The translations under genes and the position numbers were made by a program. Shown here in pieces: positions 25,218-33,712 of a DNA stretch of 64,000 nucleotides. This stretch comes from Acidobacteriota bacterium (GTDB lineage Bacteria > Acidobacteriota > Blastocatellia > Pyrinomonadales > Pyrinomonadaceae), in the NCBI GenBank assembly GCA_016716435.1, contig JADJWI010000007.1, positions 124,001 to 188,000 on the forward strand, read 5' to 3'. Under the pieces are notes generated by a model. The model did no database searches. It was given only the letters and a program-made list of their open reading frames with translations, and was not told the origin of the DNA. Position 1 is the first letter of the stretch, and each line of letters opens with the position of its first letter.

Positions 25218-26324
25218 ATGCGCATTCTTCAGATATCTTCCGCAAGGACCTACGGCGGCGGCGAGCGTCACGTGATCGACCTCAGCCGCGGCCTGCACGA
25301 GCGTGGCCACGAGATCTTCGCGGCCGTTCGCCCGACGTGTACCTGGCGAAAGCGGCTTGATTTTCTTCCCGAGCAGAACATTTTTAATGTCTCTATCCGC
25401 AACTCTTTCGGTGTTCTGAGTGCGATGCGGATCGCAGAATTCGTTCGCGATAACGACATCGAACTGATCCATGCCCACGTCGCTCGCGACTATATTCCGG
25501 CGAGCATTGCCTGCATGGCCGCGAAAAAGTCGCAATATTTGGTGACGCGCCATGTGATGTTCCCGCTCAAGCCGTTCAATAAATTCGCCCTCCGCAACTG
25601 CGCGCGGTTCGTCGGAGTTTCGGACGCGGTCGGCGTCGAGCTAAGACGGCTTTTCGCCAAGGACCGGGTTCGCGTCATCCCGAACGGCATCGACCTCGAG
25701 CGATACAAGGCAGATTCAAGCCCGAAGAAGAGAGCAGATTTTCGTGAGTTTCACAGCATCCCGGCGGGTGCCCAGTTGGTCGGGGCACTCGGGGAGCTGA
25801 AAGAGCAAAAGGGCCAACGTGACCTTGTGCTCTCCGCTCATGAGGTGCTGAAAGATGTGCCCAATGCCTATTTTGTGATCGTCGGGCAAGACCACTCGCT
25901 CGACGGCCGCTTTCGCCGCGAGCTGAAGCGATTGGCGTCGGTGATGGGGATGGAGCAGCGATTTCTATGGCTCGATTGGCTAGAGGACACGTCCGAGTTC
26001 TTTGCAGCCATCGACCTTTTCATCTCGCCTTCGCATAGCGAGAGTTTCGGCCTTGCGATCCTGGAGGCGATGGCGTTTGGCATTGCGGTCGTCGCGACCG
26101 AGACCGAAGGGGCGAAGCAGCTTCTCGGCGAGACGGACCAGCTCGTGCCGGTTCGCGATCCGCTTAAGCTTTCGCGGGCGATCGTTCGCTTTTTGACAGG
26201 CGACCTCGACCGAATGGAAGCCGCGGCCAGCGGAAAGATGCGGGCCGATGAGAAATACTCGCTTGCGAAAATGCTCGATGCGACCGAGGCACTTTACCGG
26301 GAGATCATTGCCGAAAAGGCTTGA
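25218..26324 (+). CDS. Glycosyltransferase family 4
   Basis: A 368-residue GT-B fold, retaining glycosyltransferase. The N-terminal acceptor domain begins MRILQISSARTYGGGERHV with the glycine-rich loop; the C-terminal donor domain has GALGELKEQKGQRDLV and the ESFGLAILEAMAFG motif with the E-x7-E sugar-nucleotide site. A cytosolic or membrane-peripheral enzyme that adds a sugar to a lipid or glycan; donor unknown. It is followed after about 45 bases by the debranching enzyme gene, with which it may be cotranscribed; the pairing with glycogen metabolism hints at an alpha-glucan role but does not show it. Confidence 0.88.
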   Translation: MRILQISSARTYGGGERHVIDLSRGLHERGHEIFAAVRPTCTWRKRLDFLPEQNIFNVSIRNSFGVLSAMRIAEFVRDNDIELIHAHVARDYIPASIACMAAKKSQYLVTRHVMFPLKPFNKFALRNCARFVGVSDAVGVELRRLFAKDRVRVIPNGIDLERYKADSSPKKRADFREFHSIPAGAQLVGALGELKEQKGQRDLVLSAHEVLKDVPNAYFVIVGQDHSLDGRFRRELKRLASVMGMEQRFLWLDWLEDTSEFFAAIDLFISPSHSESFGLAILEAMAFGIAVVATETEGAKQLLGETDQLVPVRDPLKLSRAIVRFLTGDLDRMEAAASGKMRADEKYSLAKMLDATEALYREIIAEKA

Positions 26325-26369
26325 TGCCCGGGATAGAATAGCCGCGGGCCCTTTGTGAATTCACTTTCG

Positions 26370-28304
26370 ATGATAGAACTCGATAGAAACATCTGCAGCG
26401 ACCCGGCCGAAGCTGCCTCACGCGAATGGCTTGAGACGAACGGCATCGGCGGCTTTGCCTCGGGAACGGTCGCCGGCATCCGAACTCGGCGATATCACGC
26501 GTTGCTGACAGCCGCCACGCGGCCACCGCTCGGGCGTATCGCAATGCTCTCGAAATACGAGGAAACGCTTGTCGTCGGCGGCGAACGTTTCGAGCTTTCG
26601 GCAAATCGCTACCCCGGAAAGACGCATCCCGAGGGCTTTCGGTTCTTATCATCATTCCGGCTCGATCCATTCCCGATCTGGACGTATGAAGCAGGCGGCA
26701 TCGTGCTTGAAAAACGCCTCTTTATGCCGCACGGCCGGAACGCGGTTGTTTGCGTTTGGGAGCTGAAAAGCCGCTTGGCCGAAGGCGTTGGGCTTGAACT
26801 CCGTCCGCTGGTTTCCTTCGTTGATTACCACCACCTGCAGCGTGCCGACAAAAATTTCGACGGCCGTTTCACGGAGAACGAAGGCAGTATCAGCCTCCGG
26901 CCTTACGCGGACCTGCCCGAGCTATACATCGGCCACAACGCCGCTCGGATCGAGAAAACCGGGCATTGGTATCGCGATTTTGAGCTTGCGATCGAGCAGG
27001 AACGCGGCTTCGACCACCGCGAAGATCTCTTTCAGCCATTTGCACTAACGTTCGACCTGGCAAAACCGGCGGTTGCAATAGCTTCGACCGATGTTTTCAA
27101 GCATTCAGCCGCAGCGGAGCTTGAGGCAAGCGAAAAGAAGCGGCGGGCAGATCTGATCGCGATGGCCGGTGTCGAAACCGACGTTGAAATGCAGCTTGTC
27201 CTGGCGGCGGACCAGTTCATCGTTGCCCGCGGCTCGGGGCACACGATCATTGCCGGTTACCCGTGGTTCTCGGATTGGGGCCGCGATACGATGATCGCTC
27301 TTCCGGGCCTGACGCTTGCGACCGGCCGGCCCGAGGTCGCGAAGAGCATCATCCTCGAGTTTGCGAACCACATCTCGGAGGGAATGCTCCCTAACCGCTT
27401 TCCCGATGCGGGCGATACGGCCGAGTACAATACGGTCGATGCGACACTCTGGTATTTCGAGGCTGTCCGGGCCTATGCCGAGGAAACGGGCGACTACGAC
27501 CTAGTCGAGGAAGAGCTTTACGTGAAGCTCGCCGATATCATCGCTTGGCACCTTCGCGGCACTCGCTACGGGATACATCTCGATACTGATGGCCTGCTCT
27601 ACGCTGGCGAATCCGGGCACCAGCTTACCTGGATGGACGCGAAGATCGGCGACCTTGTGATCACACCGCGGACGGGCAAGCCGGTCGAGATACAGGCGCT
27701 TTGGTACAACGCTCTACGAATAATGGCCGACCTGGCCGACCGCTTTGGCCACGACGAGGACAAGCAACGGTTCGTCGCAATGGCCGACCTCGCCAAGCTT
27801 AGTTTCAATGGTCTTTTTTGGAATGAGGACGAGCAGTGTCTCTTTGACGTCATCGCAAACGGCACACGTGATGCGTCCGTCCGGCCGAATCAGATCTTTG
27901 CTGTCTCGCTTGCCCATCCGATCCTCGAACGGCGGCGTTGGCAGCCGGTCGTCGATAAGGTCCGCCGGGAGTTGCTGACGCCCGTCGGGCTGCGGTCGCT
28001 TTCGCCAAATGATCCGGCTTACGTTCCACATTACCTGGGCCCGCCCTTTGCCCGCGATTCGGCCTACCATCAGGGCACTGTTTGGGGTTGGCTGATCGGG
28101 CCGTTCATTGATGCTTTCCGGAAGGCATATGCGGACGAGGAAGCCGAGATCGCCGCGATGCTTGCGGGCTTTGAAACTCACCTTTACGAAGCCGGGCTCG
28201 GGCAGGTCTCCGAGATATTCGACGCCGAACCGCCGCACGCCCCGCGGGGCTGCCCGGCACAGGCCTGGAGCGTGGCGGAGATCTTGAGGGTTCTGCGGGC
28301 CTGA
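26370..28304 (+). CDS. Glycogen debranching enzyme (amylo-alpha-1,6-glucosidase, GH133-type)
   Basis: A 644-residue cytoplasmic enzyme. The N-terminal GDE_N beta domain starts REWLETNGIGGFASGTVAGIRTRRYHALL; the C-terminal (alpha/alpha)6 barrel (from about 275) has FIVARGSGHTIIAGYPWFSDWGRDTMIALPGL and NRFPDAGDTAEYNTVDATLWYFEA, which hold the catalytic acids and substrate-binding residues of amylo-1,6-glucosidases. The GTG at 26355 is an alternative start five codons upstream, but ATG at 26370 (MIELDRN) matches relatives. It removes alpha-1,6 branches of glycogen. No other glycogen gene is nearby. Confidence 0.93.
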   Translation: MIELDRNICSDPAEAASREWLETNGIGGFASGTVAGIRTRRYHALLTAATRPPLGRIAMLSKYEETLVVGGERFELSANRYPGKTHPEGFRFLSSFRLDPFPIWTYEAGGIVLEKRLFMPHGRNAVVCVWELKSRLAEGVGLELRPLVSFVDYHHLQRADKNFDGRFTENEGSISLRPYADLPELYIGHNAARIEKTGHWYRDFELAIEQERGFDHREDLFQPFALTFDLAKPAVAIASTDVFKHSAAAELEASEKKRRADLIAMAGVETDVEMQLVLAADQFIVARGSGHTIIAGYPWFSDWGRDTMIALPGLTLATGRPEVAKSIILEFANHISEGMLPNRFPDAGDTAEYNTVDATLWYFEAVRAYAEETGDYDLVEEELYVKLADIIAWHLRGTRYGIHLDTDGLLYAGESGHQLTWMDAKIGDLVITPRTGKPVEIQALWYNALRIMADLADRFGHDEDKQRFVAMADLAKLSFNGLFWNEDEQCLFDVIANGTRDASVRPNQIFAVSLAHPILERRRWQPVVDKVRRELLTPVGLRSLSPNDPAYVPHYLGPPFARDSAYHQGTVWGWLIGPFIDAFRKAYADEEAEIAAMLAGFETHLYEAGLGQVSEIFDAEPPHAPRGCPAQAWSVAEILRVLRA

Positions 28305-28475
28305 TCTGCTCTATTTCTGATGCGCCGAACGATCAGAAAGGAAGCCAAGATGCGAGGCAGGAATCGATCCGGCCGCGAACAGCCTCAAGTTCCTCTTCAG
28401 CCTTTTGCCTCGAAGACGATCCTATGGCTGGCAAGTAAAGTTCCGAAGAACGCGACCTGATTCTCATCCGAACGA

Positions 28476-29723
28476 TCATTGCCCGGCTGCGAACGCCTTT
28501 TGCTTACCAAAGCTCTGCCGATCGGCGAAGACTATATCGTTATACGAGATCGGCGGCGTCTGGACGTTCGCGTCGTTTCTGCCAATGTCATTATCGCCGA
28601 CAGTGAAGCCGAGTATCGGCACAAGCATGTCGTTGCTCAGCGCCTTAAGCGCCCACATCGCAACCCGCGTCCAGCCGGGCAGATGACCGTTCCAATGTTC
28701 GGTCATCGGACGCGGACCGAGGCCGTCTTCGGCATCAAAGAAAATACGGTCTGACCAAGAACGGCGACCGTCCGGAAATTCCGGAAAAACTCCGAGTATC
28801 TGCGACATTGACCGAAGCTGCCGCGAAGGCAGCGGTTTGTGATAATCCGGCAGCACGACGACCTCGCTCTTTTTATCGATGCGGACCTCGCTTACAAACT
28901 CGCTAAATGATGTCGCGTTCGTCACATTTATCATTGTATTCGCCTGACAGCAATGGCGATCGCCGCCCGAGACAAGCGGAAGAACGCATGCATCGGCGAG
29001 ATCGGTCACGGCTTTATTTTCTGCCATCGATCGAAAGCCGTTGATCTCTAGTGCGTGTATCCAGCATCCGTGCTTTCGCAAAAAGTCGTGAAGGGCGGCT
29101 TCGTGCTTTCGCTGGCCGATCATCTCGATGTCCCAGATCGGATGGTTGAGAACTATAAGCATTTCCGGGATGTCGTGCATCATCGAAAAAAGCTCGGATA
29201 GCCTTTCGTCGTCGGGCCCATCCGTGGCGAAGGTGTAATCAAGCAGAAGTTTCGTGATCTCGGCCGCTCGATCCTCCGGCATATTGTGTACGCCGAGGTG
29301 AAAGAATGCCTCTCCGAATGGCACGGTCCACTCCATTGATATCGGTGCAAAGCGGTTAGGCTCGCGGTCGCCTATCTCTCCGGCTGCCTCGATGCTGTCA
29401 TGATCGGTAACGGATACGATAGGCATCAGGCCAAGCCGTTCGATCGACGATGCTTCGCTGTCATATACCTGTTGACCGCTCAGCGGCGGAGTCCAATAAC
29501 CGATGTTGAAATTCGGGAGACGGCCTTCGGATTCTTCGAACCGTTTCATTTTTCGTTTCCAGACCGAAGAAAGGATAGGAATTCGTTCGGCATAATAGGG
29601 AACAAAATCGAGGATCTCTTTTGAATGCATGCTGTGGCAATGCATTGAGATACCTGTTTGGCCGAGCATGCCTGGCTTAGCGCCCGATTCAATAATATGG
29701 ACATTTGAGTTTGAGGATCTCAT
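28476..29723 (-). CDS. PHP-domain metal-dependent phosphoesterase-like protein
   Basis: A 415-residue cytoplasmic protein with a PHP fold. Metal-ligand motifs are H28-x-H30 in SMHCHSMHS, a TDHDSIEAA motif near residue 105, the LNHPIWD motif near 193 and SGGDRHC near 250. It is longer than single PHP phosphatases and lacks polymerase parts. It could act on a nucleotide or sugar phosphate; the substrate is unknown. Start ATG at 29723 has GGAGA about 8 bases upstream. The gap to the debranching gene (28305-28475) contains nothing recognisable. Confidence 0.8.
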   Translation of the reverse strand: MRSSNSNVHIIESGAKPGMLGQTGISMHCHSMHSKEILDFVPYYAERIPILSSVWKRKMKRFEESEGRLPNFNIGYWTPPLSGQQVYDSEASSIERLGLMPIVSVTDHDSIEAAGEIGDREPNRFAPISMEWTVPFGEAFFHLGVHNMPEDRAAEITKLLLDYTFATDGPDDERLSELFSMMHDIPEMLIVLNHPIWDIEMIGQRKHEAALHDFLRKHGCWIHALEINGFRSMAENKAVTDLADACVLPLVSGGDRHCCQANTMINVTNATSFSEFVSEVRIDKKSEVVVLPDYHKPLPSRQLRSMSQILGVFPEFPDGRRSWSDRIFFDAEDGLGPRPMTEHWNGHLPGWTRVAMWALKALSNDMLVPILGFTVGDNDIGRNDANVQTPPISYNDIVFADRQSFGKQKAFAAGQ

Positions 29724-30104
29724 ATATTATCTCCGTTGATGGCGCACAAATGGGAACGCCCGGATGTGTATGCCGGGCGTTCTGATCTGGTGAATGAAAT
29801 CGTTGGGGCTGTGAGACCTTTCCTGCAAAGCTTGCAGGATTTTGATCGGTCTGCAGTGTATCCTGCGGCCGCGAATTGTTTTGACCCGTTGCAGTTCACA
29901 AAAAAGGCGTTTGCTGATCGCTTCGGTAAGGTCAAGGTTAAATAAAACAGATGTCTAGAGAGTTAATTGGGATTTACCTTTTCGTTAATTATTAGCGATC
30001 CCTCGAGCGAAAGAAGTCGGCGTTAGTTCAATCTTGACTAAAAAGTAATGAATTGAGACAATTTGGTTATTGTTCAGTAACAAGAGCTTTTAGGTGTTTG
30101 GCTT
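29724..30104. other. Intergenic region, PHP gene / rrf2
   Basis: A divergent 380-base gap. A hairpin GAACGCCCGG (29754-29763) / CCGGGCGTTC (29772-29781) lies in the leader of the PHP gene, without a T run. A 69-codon open frame on the plus strand (29736-29945) has no ribosome site and no features; I do not call it. The last 100 bases before rrf2 are AT-rich and must hold the SUF promoter and any Rrf2 site. Confidence 0.5.
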
Positions 30105-30584
30105 ATGAAAATTTCGGCACAGGAAGAATACGGGTTGCGTTGCCTCGTTCAGCTCGCAAATCTGCCAGCCGGCGAATCGCTAACGCTGCCGCAGATCGCG
30201 GAACGCGAAGGCATCTCGGCGGCAAATGCCGGCAAGCTGATGTGGCTTTTGAATAAGGCCGGGTTTGTAAATTCGACCCGCGGTACCAAGGGCGGCTATT
30301 TTCTCGCCCGGCCGGCCGATGACATTTACCTGAACGAGATCATCAAGGTTTTGGACGAGGACGTCCTCAGCTCGCACTGCGATAGCTACACCGGCGTGCT
30401 CGATACGTGTATCCATACGGGCGATTGCGGAATCCGGCCGGTGATCGTCGGGCTCCACGAGATAGTCGAGAACGCTCTCTCGCGGATAACGCTTGCGAGC
30501 CTCGTGGGCAATGAAAAAACAGTGGACGCGATGTTCCACAAGATACAGGGAATCCACCGGACGATCGAACCATTGGGAAATTAG
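30105..30584 (+). CDS. Rrf2 family Fe-S-sensing regulator (IscR/SufR-like)
   Basis: A 159-residue winged-helix regulator of the Rrf2 family. The wHTH covers residues 1-75 (KISAQEEYGLRCLVQLA, then LPQIAEREGISAANAGKLMWLLNKAGFV and the GTKGGYFLARP wing). Three cysteines, C92, C102 and C108, sit where IscR-type proteins bind an Fe-S cluster. Position as the first gene before sufB argues that it senses Fe-S supply and controls the suf genes, most likely as a repressor when holding its cluster. The cysteine spacing (9 and 5 residues between) is wider than IscR, so the ligand set may differ. Confidence 0.9.
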   Translation: MKISAQEEYGLRCLVQLANLPAGESLTLPQIAEREGISAANAGKLMWLLNKAGFVNSTRGTKGGYFLARPADDIYLNEIIKVLDEDVLSSHCDSYTGVLDTCIHTGDCGIRPVIVGLHEIVENALSRITLASLVGNEKTVDAMFHKIQGIHRTIEPLGN

Positions 30585-30694
30585 CCACTGAGGGCACAGA
30601 GGACACGGAGGTATCTCAACAGGATTTACAGGATCGGGAGGATGTTTCGAATCATCGTGGAAGAGAATCTCAGTGATCTCTGTGTTCTCCGTGG
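30585..30694. repeat. Inverted 9-bp repeat element between rrf2 and sufB
   Basis: Left arm 30585-30610 has three 9-base units of CACNGAGNN type; right arm 30669-30694 has three units of CTCNGTGNN type, i.e. the inverse. Between them lies ACAGGATTTACAGGATCG-like repeat DNA. It fills the entire gap between the rrf2 stop and 12 bases before the sufB start, so it is transcribed in the operon and also holds any sufB ribosome site. A shorter relative precedes sufC at 38111-38174. Confidence 0.8.
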
Positions 30695-30706
30695 CAAAAA
30701 ATCAAC

Positions 30707-32146
30707 ATGAGTACAGCAACAGAATTACTTACAAACAGGGAATACAAATACGGGTTTGTCACCGACATTGAATCGGACGTCATCCCGAAGGGGCTTTCGG
30801 AAGATACCGTACGGCTGATCTCTTCAAAAAAGAATGAGCCCGAGTGGCTGCTTGAGTTTCGGCTCAAGGCTTATCGCCATTGGCTGAAGATGGAAGAGCC
30901 GAAGGCCTGGCCAAACTTCGAATACCCGGCGATCGATTTTCAGGACATGTCCTACTATTCGGCGCCGCGGCAGAAGCCGAAAAAGGCCTCAATGGACGAG
31001 GTCGATCCGGAGCTGTTGAAAACGTTTGAAAAGCTCGGCATTCCGCTTTCGGAGCAAAAGTTGCTGGCGAATGTGGCGGTCGATGCGGTCTTCGATTCGG
31101 TCTCGGTCGCGACGACGTTCAAAAAGAAGTTGCTCGACGCCGGCGTTATATTTTGCTCATTTACCGAGGCGGTCGCCGATTACCCGGAGCTGATTAAGAA
31201 GTATTTGGGCTCTGTGGTACCGACGGGCGATAACTATTACGCGGCACTGAACTCGGCGGTATTTTCGGACGGTTCGTTCGTCTTTATCCCGAAAGGCGTC
31301 CGCTGCCCGATGGAGCTTTCGACCTATTTCCGCATCAACACGCAGGAATCAGGGCAGTTTGAACGCACGCTGATCGTCGCAGAAGAAGGTGGTTACGTTG
31401 CCTACAACGAAGGCTGCACGGCACCGCAGTTTGACACGAACCAGCTTCACGCTGCTGTCGTCGAGCTTGTCGCTTTGGACGACGCGGAGATCAAATACTC
31501 GACCGTCCAGAACTGGTACGCCGGCGACGAGACGGGCAAGGGCGGCATTTATAATTTTGTGACGAAGCGCGGCGCGTGCCGCGGCGTTAATTCGAAGATC
31601 TCGTGGACACAGGTCGAGACCGGTTCGGCGATAACGTGGAAATATCCGAGCGTTATCCTGCAGGGCGACAATTCGATCGGCGAGTTTTACTCTGTTGCGT
31701 TGACGAACAACGCTCAGATCGCCGACACCGGCACGAAGATGATCCATCTTGGTAAAAACACCAAATCGACGATCATCTCGAAGGGCATCTCGGCCGGGAA
31801 GTCGAACAACAGCTATCGCGGCCTGGTCAAAATAATGCCAAAGGCGACGGGCGCCCGAAACTACACGCAGTGCGACTCGATGCTGATCGGCGGCAAGAGC
31901 GAGGCGAACACGTTCCCATATATCGAGGTGATGAACAACACCGCCAAGGTCGAGCACGAAGCCACGACATCGAAGATCAGCGAGGATCAGCTCTTTTACC
32001 TGCAGCAACGCGGCATCTCGCAAGAAGACGCCGTCTCGCTCATCATCAATGGCTTCTGCAAAGAGGTCTTCCGCGAACTCCCGATGGAATACGCAGTCGA
32101 AGCGACGAAGTTGCTGGGATTGAAGCTTGAAGGAAGCGTTGGGTAG
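30707..32146 (+). CDS. sufB: SufB, Fe-S cluster scaffold subunit
   Basis: A 479-residue cytoplasmic protein, the scaffold core of the SufBC2D complex that assembles Fe-S clusters from SufS/SufU-supplied sulphur. The N-terminus (REYKYGFVTDIESDVIPKGLSEDTVRLIS) and beta-helix core (SGQFERTLIVAEEGGYVAYNEGCTAP and NSKISWTQVETGSAITWKYPSV) are diagnostic; Cys and His residues of the core are present. The C-terminus EYAVEATKLLGLKLEGSVG is present in two further partial DNA copies downstream (32699 and 35606). It is separated from sufC by 6 kb of accessory genes, which is unusual for SUF. Confidence 0.97.
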   Translation: MSTATELLTNREYKYGFVTDIESDVIPKGLSEDTVRLISSKKNEPEWLLEFRLKAYRHWLKMEEPKAWPNFEYPAIDFQDMSYYSAPRQKPKKASMDEVDPELLKTFEKLGIPLSEQKLLANVAVDAVFDSVSVATTFKKKLLDAGVIFCSFTEAVADYPELIKKYLGSVVPTGDNYYAALNSAVFSDGSFVFIPKGVRCPMELSTYFRINTQESGQFERTLIVAEEGGYVAYNEGCTAPQFDTNQLHAAVVELVALDDAEIKYSTVQNWYAGDETGKGGIYNFVTKRGACRGVNSKISWTQVETGSAITWKYPSVILQGDNSIGEFYSVALTNNAQIADTGTKMIHLGKNTKSTIISKGISAGKSNNSYRGLVKIMPKATGARNYTQCDSMLIGGKSEANTFPYIEVMNNTAKVEHEATTSKISEDQLFYLQQRGISQEDAVSLIINGFCKEVFRELPMEYAVEATKLLGLKLEGSVG

Positions 32147-32154
32147 ATCGTCGG

Positions 32155-32685
32155 ATGGATATCATCACCAAAAGGCATTGGCGCGGGTGGAATAGCGACG
32201 ACGAGAAGGAGGCTAAATGGGCCGAAAAGAGTGCCGAAGCGAATATCGCGGTTTATGCCGAGCGGCTTGAGCAACTTCGGCCTCGATTGGGACAGAGAAA
32301 CTATAAGTTCTTCAAAAACGGCTTGCACGATGCAAGGCTAATCTCGTTTGCGACCGGCGACGGGCTGCATATCGATCTCGAAAGTGGCAAACCGGCATCG
32401 ATAAAGGATTTCTACCGTACTAGTGCCGAGATCAAGGTTCTAAGTGCTGATTTTGATGCGATCTATCATTTGAGGTATGTAAATGTCTCCAAGTCGGTAT
32501 TTGATTTTCCTAGCGACGATCCGCTCTGGGGAAACAACTTTGGCGATTGGGGATATGACGAACTCTCGGAGGTCAATGAAAAGAAACTTCGGCATGAGAT
32601 CCTTTTCAGCTCAGGTAGTACGATTTTGATCGAGTTTGAAAAATTTTCATTTAGAAAGACGAAGTACAATGGGAGTCGATGTTAG
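32155..32685 (+). CDS. Uncharacterised accessory protein inserted after sufB
   Basis: A 176-residue soluble protein starting 8 bases after the sufB stop. It has KFFKNGLHDARLISFATGD and a hydrophilic alpha/beta pattern reminiscent of DUF4085-type or small immunity-like proteins; I do not recognise it with certainty. GC in 32341-32580 is about 47% by count (113/240), against about 59% in sufC, which suggests recent acquisition. It is followed 13 bases later by a decayed copy of the sufB 3' end. No toxin partner is visible. Confidence 0.65.
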   Translation: MDIITKRHWRGWNSDDEKEAKWAEKSAEANIAVYAERLEQLRPRLGQRNYKFFKNGLHDARLISFATGDGLHIDLESGKPASIKDFYRTSAEIKVLSADFDAIYHLRYVNVSKSVFDFPSDDPLWGNNFGDWGYDELSEVNEKKLRHEILFSSGSTILIEFEKFSFRKTKYNGSRC

Positions 32686-32698
32686 CGGGTCGGCGCGA

Positions 32699-32758
32699 GA
32701 ATACGCGGCCAAAGCGAATAAGCTTTAGAAGTTGAAACTCGATGGGAGTGCTGGGTAA
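32699..32758 (+). repeat. Second copy of the sufB 3' end (60 bp, decayed)
   Basis: Ungapped alignment with the last 60 bases of sufB (32087-32146) gives 41 identities. Read in the sufB frame it encodes EYAAKANKL, a stop, then KLKLDGSAG and a TAA. Several differences are at third codon positions. The copy lies directly after the accessory gene and before the IS200-like element, and is not part of any gene. Confidence 0.85.
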
Positions 32759-32768
32759 GAAGATTTGA

Positions 32769-33478
32769 ACGCCGTTAGGCGTGGAATGTTTATAGCAAGC
32801 GTAGCGATTCAAAATGAGCGAGTTCCGTAGGAACGGCATATAGCTTCAAAGATTGAGTGTGTCGCTCCTATGGAGCTCTTACAATTCGATTCGGCTCAAG
32901 TGCTATAAATATTCCGCTCCTTCGGAGCTAAAGAATAGGGAAGGATGGCGAACACGTATTCTCAAATTTATATTCAGATAGTGTTCGCGGTTAGCGGTCG
33001 GGAGAATTTAATCGCAAAGGAATGGAAGGCTGAACTCTACAAGTACATGACCGGAATCGTCACCAATCACGGCCAAAAAATTGTTGGCGATAAATGGTGT
33101 TGCGGATCACGTTCACATTCTTTTGAATATTAAGCCAAATATCGCCCTGTCTGACCTGGTTCGAGACATCAAGGCGAACTCCAGCAGATGGATAAGTGAA
33201 AGGAAACTCGTACGCGGAAAATTTCAATGGCAAGAGGGCTTCGGGGCATTTTCGTATTCGATCTCACAGTTGGATGATGTCATCGACTACATACGGCGTC
33301 AGGAGTCGCATCATGAAGAGCGGACCGTCAAACAAGAGTATTTGGCCTATCTCGACCGATTCAAGGTGGATTTCGATGAACGATTTGTCTTTGATTGGAT
33401 CGATGAGTGATCGAAGTTGACCGGCTCCGGAATGTGGCTTCAACGAATTGAATTTGGCTTTTAGCGTGCACTCACGCT
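32769..33478 (+). mobile_element. IS200-like insertion sequence
   Basis: A single-gene element with small hairpins instead of terminal inverted repeats, as in IS200/IS605 elements moved by HUH Y1 transposases. Left side hairpins: ACGCC-GTTA-GGCGT (32769-32782), GTTCC-GTA-GGAAC (32822-32834), GCTCC-TAT-GGAGC (32864-32876) and GCTCC-TTC-GGAGC (32916-32928). A right-side hairpin AGCGTG-CACT-CACGCT is at 33463-33478. Exact cleavage sites cannot be fixed from sequence alone, so the ends are approximate. Confidence 0.75.
32945..33410 (+). pseudogene. tnpA: IS200-like TnpA transposase, frameshifted
   Basis: A Y1 HUH single-strand transposase of about 155 residues, split by a frameshift. The first part (ANTYSQIYIQIVFAVSGRENLI) and the second (NGVADHVHILLN, with the metal-binding HUH motif, through DLVRDIKANSSRWI to QEGFGAFSYS with the tyrosine helix) match one family but are in different frames. 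They join if one A is removed from the run of six at 33075-33080. Either an inactivating insertion or a homopolymer sequencing error would explain this; a programmed shift is less likely in this family. Confidence 0.85.
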
Positions 33479-33512
33479 TACTTCTGATCTTTGAAAACTA
33501 AATAGCTGTTTC

Positions 33513-33542
33513 TTGACATCCTTCCTTACTTTTTGGTAAGGT
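33513..33542 (+). promoter_or_regulatory. Candidate promoter of the Mn riboswitch transcript
   Basis: A perfect TTGACA (33513-33518) is followed after 18 bases by TAAGGT (33537-33542), a weak -10. The position would start the RNA near or inside the aptamer P1, so the -10 assignment could be a few bases off. Confidence 0.4.
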
Positions 33543-33690
33543 TTCGCTAGGTGAAAGGGGAGTAGATCGCCTTCGGGTTGACAGTGCCGTCACTACGAAC
33601 ACGCAAAAGTGTTCCGGCCTGTCAGTAAAGCTTCGAGACCTTTCGCAGGATTGTCGTAAGAACAATTTCTGCGAAAGGTCTTTTTCTTTT
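33538..33690 (+). promoter_or_regulatory. yybP-ykoY (manganese) riboswitch with terminator
   Basis: The leader has the diagnostic AAAGGGGAGTAG stretch (33554-33565) and a later CCGGCCTGTCAGTAAAG segment, as in yybP-ykoY Mn2+ riboswitches. P1 can form between AAGGTTTCG (33538-33546) and CGAGACCTT (33634-33642). The same 3' strand is also part of a strong terminator stem, AGACCTTTCGCAG (33636-33648) with CTGCGAAAGGTCT (33669-33681), followed by TTTTCTTTT. So Mn2+ binding that holds P1 should prevent termination and switch on the DUF2490 and carbonic anhydrase genes. Motif recognition was done by eye. Confidence 0.85.
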
Positions 33691-33712
33691 GCCTGAACGA
33701 ACGAGGGGAAGT

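Noticed and set aside
29736..29945. A 69-codon open frame upstream of rrf2
   Set aside because: Starts with TTG-ATG inside a hairpin, no ribosome site, no recognisable features; probably leader DNA of the divergent gene.
32699..32758. The sufB tail copies as att sites of an integrase-driven island
   Set aside because: No integrase gene is present between the copies and identity is too low (41 and 50 of 60) for recent site-specific duplication; homologous or illegitimate recombination fits better, but an extinct integrase cannot be excluded.
33075..33080. The A6 run in the IS200-like gene as a programmed frameshift site
   Set aside because: Y1 transposases of this type are normally made from one frame, and no heptamer with the right phase is present; a lesion or read error is simpler.
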